A stretch of DNA of 6,504 bases from DASQVO01 sp035640715. GTDB taxonomy: Bacteria > Actinomycetota > Actinomycetes > Streptosporangiales > Streptosporangiaceae. The notes under the pieces were generated by a model, which did not search any database, was not told the DNA's origin, and saw nothing but the letters and a program-made list of their open reading frames with translations. The position numbers and the translations under genes are program-made. This document shows, piece by piece, positions 1-5,098 of the stretch. The number at the start of each line of letters is the position of its first letter. Position 1 is the first letter of the stretch. The stretch covers positions 1 to 6,504 of the forward strand of contig DASQVO010000100.1 in the NCBI GenBank assembly GCA_035640715.1, read 5' to 3'.

Positions 1-340
1 TACAACGGCCCGGCGTGCGCGTACGTCGCCAACCCCTTCGGCGGCTATCAGGTCAACAACCGCAGCGAGCGGTTTGTGGACTGCGACTACTGGTCCGGGC
101 AGATGATGGCCGAGGTCGCCCGGGAGATCGCCTCCGCCCGCACCGCTGGGCAGCGCGGCATCCGACCCGCACCCCGACGTCAGGAAGGCCGCCATCATCG
201 CTCTTGCACCGATGCGCGCGTACCCGGCCGCGGCGGATGCCCTGCGGGCCGCGGTCGCCGACAGCGACGCCGACGTTCGCGCTTATGCCCGGCAGGCTCA
301 GCCGACGTCTGGCTTACCTCGCCGGGACCGATCCAGCTGA
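1..340 (+). pseudogene. 3' end of an unrecognised protein with HEAT-like tail, frameshifted
   Basis: The gene enters from the left edge, so its start is not visible. Frame 1 reads as plausible protein to about position 150 (for example NPFGGYQVNNRSERF, then WSGQMMAEVAREIASA), with G/C-ending codons. After that, frame 1 turns into arginine/glycine-rich nonsense, although it stays open to 630. From about 154, frame 2 instead reads a good HEAT-like repeat: SDPHPDVRKAAIIALAPM, a short loop, then an alanine-rich second helix and DSDADVRAYARQA, ending at the TGA at 338-340. Skipping one base near 148-155 (GGG-C-AGC) joins the two halves smoothly. This suggests a 1-nt insertion, or a sequencing error. 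HEAT repeats are helical protein-binding scaffolds and here would be a C-terminal appendage. I do not recognise the N-terminal part and assign no function. If the indel is a sequence error, the gene is intact through 340. Confidence 0.55.
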
Positions 341-554
341 GGAAGATCGTCACTGCTGGGACTTTCGACACCGGCCACATTGCCGCAGGTAGCGGCGGCG
401 GACAGGCCGAGGTGCAGGGGACTGCGCGGCCTTGCCCGGTCCCGCGGACCTGTCGCCTGGCCGGCGAAACGCTGTATCTCCATAGCATCGGGGATCCTCG
501 CCGAAGGGCTACGCCACCATGGCTGAGTCGCGGGGGAGGAACAGTGCCGCCAGC

Positions 555-600
555 CGGCGCACTGTACAGTAAACCTACTGAAAAAATAGACATTTACCGG
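555..600 (+). promoter_or_regulatory. candidate promoter/operator of ssuDE
   Basis: This is a sharply AT-rich island in GC-rich surroundings. It starts with a perfect 10-bp palindrome, ACTGTACAGT (561-570), and continues with an A-run (581-586) and TAGACATTTA. TACAGT (565-570) fits the loose actinobacterial -10 pattern TAnnnT, but I see no good -35 element at normal spacing. The segment CCTACTGAAAAAATAG has a weak dyad (CTA...TAG). Its place 40-90 bases before ssuD makes it the natural site for a promoter and a sulfur-responsive operator. Identity of any bound regulator is unknown. Confidence 0.4.
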
Positions 601-630
601 GCATCATGCCGCTGCTGTTCCGACAAGTGA

Positions 631-638
631 AGGGAAGG
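631..638 (+). promoter_or_regulatory. ribosome binding site of ssuD
   Basis: AGGGAAGG lies just ahead of the ATG at 642, with the GGGA core six bases from it. This favours 642 over the in-frame ATG at 606, which has no purine-rich stretch before it and would add 12 residues absent from the family. Confidence 0.7.
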
Positions 639-641
639 CGG

Positions 642-1841
642 ATGTCACTGCGATTCCACTGGTTCCTGCCCACCAACGGCGACGGGCGCGACATCGTCGG
701 CGGCGGGCACGGCCTGGCTACCGGCACCGCGGGCACGATCCGGCCCGCCTCGCTCGCTTACCTGGGGCAGATCGCCCGCAGCGCCGAACAGCTCGGCTTC
801 GAGGCCGCGCTCACCCCGACCGGCGCCTGGTGCGAGGACGCCTGGCTCGCGACCGCCATGCTCACCGAGGTCACGGAACGGCTGAAGTTCCTGGTCGCTT
901 TCCGCCCCGGACTCGTCTCGCCCACGCTGTCAGCGCAGATGGCGGCCACGTTCCAGCGGTACTCGAAGGGCCGCCTGCTGCTCAACGTGGTGACCGGCGG
1001 GGAGGCCGCGGAGCAGCGCGCGTACGGCGACTTCCTGGACAAGGCGGCCAGGTACGAGCGCTGCGGCGAGTTCCTCGGCATCGTGACCCGGCTGTGGCGC
1101 GGCGAAACCGTCACGGCGGAGGGCGCGCACCTGCGCGTGGACGGCGCGCGGCTGGCGCGGCTGCCCGACCCGGTACCGCCGCTGTACTTCGGCGGCTCGT
1201 CGGCGCACGCGGGACCGGTGGCAGCCCGGCACACGGACGTGTACCTGACCTGGGGAGAGCCGCCGGACGCTGTGGACGCCAAACTGCGCTGGATGGAGGA
1301 TCTGGCAAGGGAGGCGGGCCGCACGCTCCGGTACGGTATCCGGCTGCACGTCATCACCCGTGACACCGCGGCGGAAGCGTGGCGGCAGGCGGAGCGGCTG
1401 ATCGAGAACGTCGACCCGGACGCGGTCCGCAGAGTTCAGGAGGGGCTCGCGCAAAGCGAGTCCGAGGGCCAGCGCCGGATGCGCGAGCTGCACGGCGGCT
1501 CGATGGGCAATCTCGAGGTCGCGCCCAACCTGTGGGCCGGGGTAGGCCTGGTCCGTGGCGGCGCCGGCACGGCGCTGGTCGGCAGCCACGCAGAGGTCGC
1601 CGACCGGATCGAGGAGTACGCGAAGCTCGGCATCTCGGAATTCATCCTGTCCGGCTATCCCCACCTGGAAGAGGCGTACTGGTTCGGCGAGGGCGTGCTT
1701 CCGATCCTGCGGTCGCGTGGCCTGTGGGATCACCCCGCGCCAGAAAGCGTGGACGGGACGGTGAACGTGATGCCGTTCGCCCCGACCGCTGGCGCTGACC
1801 CAGCGGCTGGCGGGGCACGTCAGCAGGCCGCCGCCTCATGA
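642..1841 (+). CDS. ssuD: FMNH2-dependent alkanesulfonate monooxygenase (SsuD)
   Basis: This enzyme cleaves the C-S bond of alkanesulfonates with O2 and reduced FMN, giving an aldehyde and sulfite for cysteine synthesis. It is a cytoplasmic luciferase-like TIM-barrel flavoprotein. The 399-residue product follows SsuD closely over its length (E. coli SsuD is 381 aa): FHWFLPTNGDGR near the start, LTPTGAWCEDAW (55-68), PPLYFGGSS (179-187), YLTWGEPP (201-208), RYGIRLHVI (230-238), NLWAGVGLVRGGAGTALVG (296-314) and LSGYPHLEEAY (336-346). Residues known to matter in E. coli SsuD appear conserved: Cys64 (Cys54), Arg234 and His236 (Arg226, His228), Arg305 (Arg297) and Tyr339 (Tyr331). A short alanine/glycine-rich tail (about 380-399) is probably disordered. 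The stop codon overlaps the next gene's start by 4 bp, so the two are likely translated together. A related sulfonate monooxygenase with a different chain-length preference cannot be excluded. Confidence 0.95.
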   Translation: MSLRFHWFLPTNGDGRDIVGGGHGLATGTAGTIRPASLAYLGQIARSAEQLGFEAALTPTGAWCEDAWLATAMLTEVTERLKFLVAFRPGLVSPTLSAQMAATFQRYSKGRLLLNVVTGGEAAEQRAYGDFLDKAARYERCGEFLGIVTRLWRGETVTAEGAHLRVDGARLARLPDPVPPLYFGGSSAHAGPVAARHTDVYLTWGEPPDAVDAKLRWMEDLAREAGRTLRYGIRLHVITRDTAAEAWRQAERLIENVDPDAVRRVQEGLAQSESEGQRRMRELHGGSMGNLEVAPNLWAGVGLVRGGAGTALVGSHAEVADRIEEYAKLGISEFILSGYPHLEEAYWFGEGVLPILRSRGLWDHPAPESVDGTVNVMPFAPTAGADPAAGGARQQAAAS

Positions 1842-2353
1842 AGCGGATCGCCGTCGTCGTCGGCAACCCGAAGCCCGCGTCGCGCACCCTCGGTGCCGCC
1901 ATCGCCGTCGCGGACGCGCTGGCGGACGCGACTGGAGCCCCGGCCGGCCACCTCGTGGTGGATCTCGCTGAACATGCCGCCAGCCTGTTCGACTGGGCCG
2001 AGCCTGAGCTGTCGCGGCTCACCGCCGAGGTCGCGGCGGCGGATCTGGCGGTGTTCGCGTCACCGACGTACAAGGCCTCCTACACCGGCATGCTGAAGGC
2101 GTTCCTCGACCGGTATGGCTCGAACGGCCTGGCGGGCTCTGTCGCCGTCCCGGTGATGACCGGCGGCTGGGCCGGCCATCTGCTCGCGGTCGAGGTGCAC
2201 CTGCGTCCGGTGCTCGTCGAGCTGGGCGCGGTCGTCCCGGCGCGCGGCCTGTACATAACGGAGCCGGAATTCGGCGACCTGGCCGCGGTCGTGGACCGGT
2301 GGGCCGCGACGGGCGTCCCGCTCGTCAAGACGGCGCTCGCCGCCGGCCGGTAG
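1838..2353 (+). CDS. ssuE: NADPH-dependent FMN reductase, SsuE/MsuE family
   Basis: This flavodoxin-like reductase uses NADPH to make free FMNH2, the co-substrate of the monooxygenase encoded just upstream. It has 171 residues, close to the roughly 190 of E. coli SsuE. The N-terminal phosphate-binding loop GNPKPASRT (9-17) follows the first beta strand. The family hallmark SPTYKASYTGMLKAFLD (75-91) shapes the flavin site, and TGGWAGHLLAV then HLRPVLVELGA (108-131) matches the corresponding SsuE region. The ATG overlaps the ssuD stop as ATGA and no strong ribosome binding site precedes it, so expression probably depends on translational coupling. The residue aligned with E. coli SsuE Tyr118, which creates the pi-helix of that family, is valine here (Val120, followed by His121). 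The family assignment is firm; pairing with the adjacent monooxygenase is inferred from the overlap. Confidence 0.92.
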   Translation: MKRIAVVVGNPKPASRTLGAAIAVADALADATGAPAGHLVVDLAEHAASLFDWAEPELSRLTAEVAAADLAVFASPTYKASYTGMLKAFLDRYGSNGLAGSVAVPVMTGGWAGHLLAVEVHLRPVLVELGAVVPARGLYITEPEFGDLAAVVDRWAATGVPLVKTALAAGR

Positions 2354-2492
2354 CGGCCGCACCAGGCTCCGGGATCGCCGGCCCCCACGGCCACGTCGGG
2401 TCGGGGATCTCGCGGCGCAGCACCGGCGCGATGTCGGACCGGAAGAGTTCCATCGCCGACCGGTGCTGCGCCTCGGTGAGCCAGCCGGCGCC
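2325..2492 (-). pseudogene. C-terminal remnant of a luciferase-like monooxygenase (reverse strand)
   Basis: On the reverse strand this stretch reads a typical C-terminal end of a flavin-dependent luciferase-like (LLM class) oxidoreductase: WLTEAQHRSAMELF, SDIAPVLRREIPDPTW and PWGPAIPEPGA, then a stop at 2327-2325. Read upstream (higher coordinates), the similarity ends near 2490, where the opposite strand begins to encode another such tail. No catalytic barrel remains, so it cannot be functional. Its last codons overlap the end of ssuE. Recognition rests on pattern memory of the family ending, without an alignment. Confidence 0.55.
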
Positions 2493-2579
2493 GACGAGCT
2501 GATCATCACCATCGCGCACAGCCACGCCGACCGGGTCCGCTCCTACCTGCTGCTCGCCGAGGAATGGCACCGCCGGTGA
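2490..2579 (+). pseudogene. C-terminal remnant of a second luciferase-like monooxygenase
   Basis: The forward frame starting at 2490 reads ADELIITIAHSHADRVRSYL then LLAEEWHRR and a TGA at 2577-2579. The pattern DEL-(I/M)-T-x-HxHxxRxRSYxLLAE is a usual ending of luciferase-like flavin monooxygenases of the MsnO8-like type. The body of the gene, which would lie at lower coordinates, is missing and replaced by the reverse-strand remnant. The frame has no credible start codon or ribosome binding site. It is about 29 codons and surely inactive. Confidence 0.55.
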
Positions 2580-2643
2580 TGTCCCGGGGCGCCGGTTCCG
2601 GCTCCGCTGACGGCGCATCGCGTGCCGAGGGCGGTCGCGGGCC

Positions 2644-2718
2644 GCGCGCCTCCGGGCCGCGTCCATAGTGACCGGCCACGTGCTCGCGGTCGATGGTGGT
2701 GGCCACCTGGCGGCCTGA
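2644..2718 (+). pseudogene. C-terminal remnant of a short-chain dehydrogenase/reductase
   Basis: Frame 1 reads SIVTGHVLAVDGGGHLAA followed by TGA at 2716-2718. The string (F/I)VTG-x-x-LxVDGG is the near-universal C-terminal signature of classical SDR enzymes. Upstream in this frame the sequence is arginine-rich and reaches a stop at 2608-2610, so the Rossmann fold and the YxxxK active site are absent. Only the last 20 or so codons survive, immediately downstream of the monooxygenase tail. Confidence 0.6.
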
Positions 2719-2774
2719 CGAGCGGTAACGGGTCTCAGCACAGCGCCTAAGGTCATTCCATGGAGCCGGCCCAG

Positions 2775-2822
2775 CCCGGGCACATCGCGGCGGACTCCGC
2801 CGTGTATCGGCGATGTGCCGGG
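2775..2822 (+). promoter_or_regulatory. stem-loop covering the leader of the FAD dehydrogenase gene
   Basis: CCCGGGCACATCGC (2775-2788) pairs with GCGATGTGCCGGG (2810-2822): 13 base pairs with one bulged G, including a perfect 9-bp inverted repeat GCACATCGC/GCGATGTGC. Between the arms sits a second perfect hairpin, GGCGG-ACT-CCGCC (2789-2801). The right arm runs into the Shine-Dalgarno stretch (GGGAGG, 2820-2825) and buries an in-frame ATG at 2813. As RNA it could limit ribosome access. As DNA, the 9-bp arms could form an operator. No T-run follows, so an intrinsic terminator is unlikely. Confidence 0.5.
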
Positions 2823-2828
2823 AGGAAG
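2820..2828 (+). promoter_or_regulatory. ribosome binding site of the glcD-like gene
   Basis: GGGAGGAAG lies 8 bases before the ATG at 2837. It decides the start in favour of 2837 over the ATG at 2813, which has no such site and would add eight residues (MCREEGTD) not expected in the family. Confidence 0.7.
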
Positions 2829-2836
2829 GTACTGAC

Positions 2837-4246
2837 ATGACTGCCGCTTCCCCCGAGGTCCCGGTCGGACGGCTGGTAGAGGCGCTGGGCCGGGGGCTGC
2901 CCGCCGGCCATATGGTGCTGGATCCCGACGTGCTCGCCGCTATGTCCCACGACGACGCCGAGTGGGCGCCGGTCGGGCGGGCGGCCGTTGGCGTGCGGGC
3001 GCGGTCCGAAGCTGAAGTGCAGCACGTCGTGCGTACCTGCGCTGAGCTAGGTGCCGCCGTTGTCCCACGGGGAGCGGGCACCGGATTGTCGGGCGGGGCC
3101 AATGCGGTCGACGGCTGCGTCGTCCTGGACCTGGCGAGGATGGACCGGGTTATCGAGATCGATCACGACAACCTGCTCTGCGTCGTGCAGCCCGGTGCGG
3201 TCAACAACGACGTAAAGGCCGCAGTCGCCGAGTACGGCCTGTGGTATCCGCCAGACCCGGCAAGCGCCCCGTGGTCGACGATCGGTGGCAACGTGGCCAC
3301 CAACGCGGGTGGCCTGTGCTGCCTGAAGTACGGCGTCACCCGCGACTACGTGCTGGGCCTGCGCGCGGTGGTCGGCGGCCCGGTGGGATACGGCGAGGCG
3401 GTCCGGCTCGGGCGGCGTACCACGAAGGGCGTCGCTGGGCTCGACATGGTCGGCCTGTTTGTCGGGTCCGAGGGCACGCTGGGCGTGATCACAGAGGTGA
3501 CGCTGCGGCTGCGGCCGGCGCCGGCTGGAACGCCGCGGACCATCGTCGCCGCGTTCGCTGACCTGGTCACGTCCGGTCAGGCCGTCTCGCAGATCACCAG
3601 GCACGGGCTGGTCCCGTCGGTTCTTGAGCTCCTCGACCGGAGCTGTCTCACTGCAGTCGAGGAGTGGAAGCACCTGGGCATGGAAGCTGATGCCGCGGCA
3701 CTGCTGCTAGCCCGGGTCGACACGCCCGGCGACTCTGGTGCGGCCGAGTCGGACGCGGTCGCGGCGATCATGAAGAGCGCCGGCGCGATGTGGGTGACCC
3801 AGTCGACCGATGATGCCGAGGCTGACGCCTTGTTCGAGGCCCGGCGGCTGGCTTATCCGGCGCTGGAACGGCTGGGCCCGGTGCTCACTGAGGATATCTG
3901 CGTGCCCCGGTCAGCGGTCCCGGCCATGCTGGCGCAGGCCGAGATGATCGCGGCACGGTGCGGGGTACAGATTGCCACGATCGCGCACGCCGGAGACGGG
4001 AACCTGCATCCGCTGCTGGTCACGCCGCCTGGCGATGAGGCGGCCCGGATCGCGGCGCAGGCGGCGTTCGAGCAGTTGCTCGACGCGGCGATCGCGCTGG
4101 GAGGCGCCGTGACTGGTGAGCATGGTGTCGGGATCTTGAAACGGGAGGGCATGCGCCGCGAGCTTGACCCAGGATCCCTCGCCCTGCAAGGTGCGATACG
4201 CCACGCCCTCGACCCGATTGAGGTCTTCAACCCAGGCAAATCATGA
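2837..4246 (+). CDS. FAD-linked 2-hydroxyacid dehydrogenase, GlcD family
   Basis: The 469-residue product is a flavoprotein of the VAO/PCMH fold resembling glycolate oxidase subunit GlcD and D-lactate dehydrogenases (E. coli GlcD is 499 aa). It would oxidise a D-2-hydroxy acid to the 2-oxo acid and pass electrons to another acceptor. The FAD domain shows PRGAGTGLSGG (77-87), QPGAVNNDV (118-126), STIGGNVATNAGG (147-159), KYGVTRDYV (164-172) and GLFVGSEGTLGVITEV (206-221). The substrate/cap domain and C-terminus show EDICVPRSAVP (352-362), the metal-site motif HAGDGNLHPLL (384-394), GEHGVGILKR (427-436) and DPIEVFNPGK (459-468). All family hallmarks are present, so it looks intact. No signal peptide or membrane segment is seen. 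GlcE- and GlcF-like partners are not in the window. Glycolate, D-lactate and D-2-hydroxyglutarate are all possible substrates, so I give no symbol. Confidence 0.9.
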   Translation: MTAASPEVPVGRLVEALGRGLPAGHMVLDPDVLAAMSHDDAEWAPVGRAAVGVRARSEAEVQHVVRTCAELGAAVVPRGAGTGLSGGANAVDGCVVLDLARMDRVIEIDHDNLLCVVQPGAVNNDVKAAVAEYGLWYPPDPASAPWSTIGGNVATNAGGLCCLKYGVTRDYVLGLRAVVGGPVGYGEAVRLGRRTTKGVAGLDMVGLFVGSEGTLGVITEVTLRLRPAPAGTPRTIVAAFADLVTSGQAVSQITRHGLVPSVLELLDRSCLTAVEEWKHLGMEADAAALLLARVDTPGDSGAAESDAVAAIMKSAGAMWVTQSTDDAEADALFEARRLAYPALERLGPVLTEDICVPRSAVPAMLAQAEMIAARCGVQIATIAHAGDGNLHPLLVTPPGDEAARIAAQAAFEQLLDAAIALGGAVTGEHGVGILKREGMRRELDPGSLALQGAIRHALDPIEVFNPGKS

Positions 4247-4746
4247 GCACATGCGATCAACGTCAAGTGTCCCCGGTGAGTTTCCCTCATAGCGTGGCGA
4301 CATCGCCCTTAAGGGAGGGGCGATGGCAGAGATACGCAATCGAGTACCGCATCCACCCATATCTTGAGGCCAGCACACTGAGAGCAGGCAGCCGCGTGCA
4401 TCGGGCCAGGGCTGGGGAGGGGCGGCTGCGGGACGGCGCGTGCGTCGTCTCCTTGCAGAACGGGCTGAACGCGGGGATCCTGGCCAGTGCCGTCGGCGAG
4501 GCGCGGGTGGTGGAGGCGTTCGTCAACTTCGGCGCGGACGTGCTGGAGCCCGGTGTGGTGCTGCGCGGCAACCGGGCCACCTTCATGATCGGGGAGCTGG
4601 ACGGCAGCATCACCAGCCGGGTGCGCTCGCTGGCCGCCGACATCGCGGACGCCGAGGTGACCGGGAACATCCTCGGTTACCTGTGGGCCAAGCGCCGCGT
4701 CGGCGGGGGACGAGCGCTACTCCCGTGCCCTGGCACGGCGCGCTGA
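4243..4746 (+). pseudogene. ketopantoate-reductase-like fragment (ApbA/PanE family)
   Basis: An ATG overlaps the preceding stop as ATGA and opens a 167-codon frame, but only about 4432-4690 looks like protein of a known family: VVSLQNGLN, FVNFGADVLEPGVVLRGN, MIGELDG and TGNILGYLWAK. This matches the middle of ketopantoate-reductase-like proteins, NAD(P)H-dependent reductases of 2-oxo acids. The N-terminal GxGxxG dinucleotide-binding segment is absent; codons before 4432 give unfamiliar sequence. The match ends at the WAK lysine, probably the catalytic helix lysine, after which the frame reads nonsense and the C-terminal domain is missing. The fragment is therefore probably inactive. The start overlap looks like operon coupling but may be chance, because the ribosome binding site is weak. 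It may still be called a short hypothetical protein by automatic annotation. Confidence 0.65.
4301..4325. repeat. inverted repeat with nested 10-bp palindrome
   Basis: CATCGCCC (4301-4308) and GGGCGATG (4318-4325) are perfect 8-bp inverted repeats around a 9-base loop. The palindrome CCCTTAAGGG (4306-4315) overlaps the left arm and loop. The surrounding 4247-4400 is less GC-rich than the genes on either side and looks intergenic. A purine-rich GGGAGGGG precedes an ATG at 4323 that opens only 14 codons (to 4367). The element could be an operator or a leftover leader of the lost gene. Confidence 0.35.
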
Positions 4747-5092
4747 GCTGACCGCCGCCGTCGATACTCACCTGGCGGGCGTCGACGTGCTGGCCGGCCC
4801 CACGGTCGGTTACCAGGCGCCGGAGCAGGACCCGCCGTTCGGGCTCGGCGATGACTACGGGGAAGGCCGCTTCACCGGGCCGTACAACCTGACCGGCCAC
4901 CCCGCGATCTCACTGCCGGTGCCGGCTGCCGGGCTCCCGGCCGGCCTCCAGCTGGCTGGCCGGCGCGGCGGTGACCTGTCCCTGCTCCGGGTCGCCGCGG
5001 CGGCAGAGCAGCTGATCGCCCGGCCCGCCCCGCTCACCGCGCCGGCCAGCGGGGGAACGAGGGAATGCAGGATGAGCCGCCGGCCCGCGTAG
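4706..5092 (+). pseudogene. C-terminal fragment of an amidase-signature enzyme
   Basis: Frame 2 reads DERYSRALARRAELTAAVD, VDVLAGPTVGYQAPEQDPPF, FTGPYNLTGHPAISLPVP, GLPAGLQLAGRRGGDLSLL and RVAAAAEQL, ending at TAG 5090-5092. This is the C-terminal third of an amidase-signature hydrolase (GatA/AtzF-like), including the conserved N-x-x-G-x-P-A-(I/L)-S-x-P segment. The Ser-cisSer-Lys triad and the glycine/serine-rich signature are missing because upstream sequence belongs, in another frame, to the ketopantoate-reductase fragment. There is no credible start; the first GTG in frame (4787) lies inside the conserved part. It cannot be catalytically active. Its stop is six bases from the convergent ribokinase stop. 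Confidence 0.75.
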
Positions 5093-5098
5093 CCAGGT

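Larger units (their letters stand above)
341..641. other. non-coding gap upstream of ssuD
   Basis: I see no convincing gene here. The open frames translate to low-complexity arginine/proline/glycine-rich sequence typical of random high-GC reading. One small hairpin (GGTCC-CGC-GGACC, 438-450) lacks a following T-run, so I do not call it a terminator. The last 90 bases contain the AT-rich control region and ribosome binding site described separately. Confidence 0.6.

Noticed and set aside
438..450. GGTCC-CGC-GGACC hairpin as a terminator
   Set aside because: The stem is only 5 bp and no T-run follows. Such short dyads are frequent at this GC content.
153..630. Long forward frame continuing past the HEAT-like gene to 630
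   Set aside because: Its translation is arginine/glycine/proline-rich low-complexity sequence. The credible protein moves to frame 2 near 154.
930..1733. Long reverse-strand open frame across ssuD
   Set aside because: It is the antisense shadow of a clearly recognised gene, common in high-GC DNA, and has no family-like motifs.
2341..2361. GC-rich dyad (GGCCGG / GCGGCCGC) after ssuE as a terminator
   Set aside because: The pieces are self-palindromic and do not form one clean stem-loop, and no T-run follows.
3047..3673. Reverse-strand open frame inside the FAD dehydrogenase gene
   Set aside because: The forward strand has all GlcD-family motifs. The reverse translation is arginine/aspartate-rich and unfamiliar.
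5093..5098. Bidirectional terminator between the convergent amidase remnant and ribokinase
   Set aside because: Only six bases separate the stops and I saw no inverted repeat across the junction.
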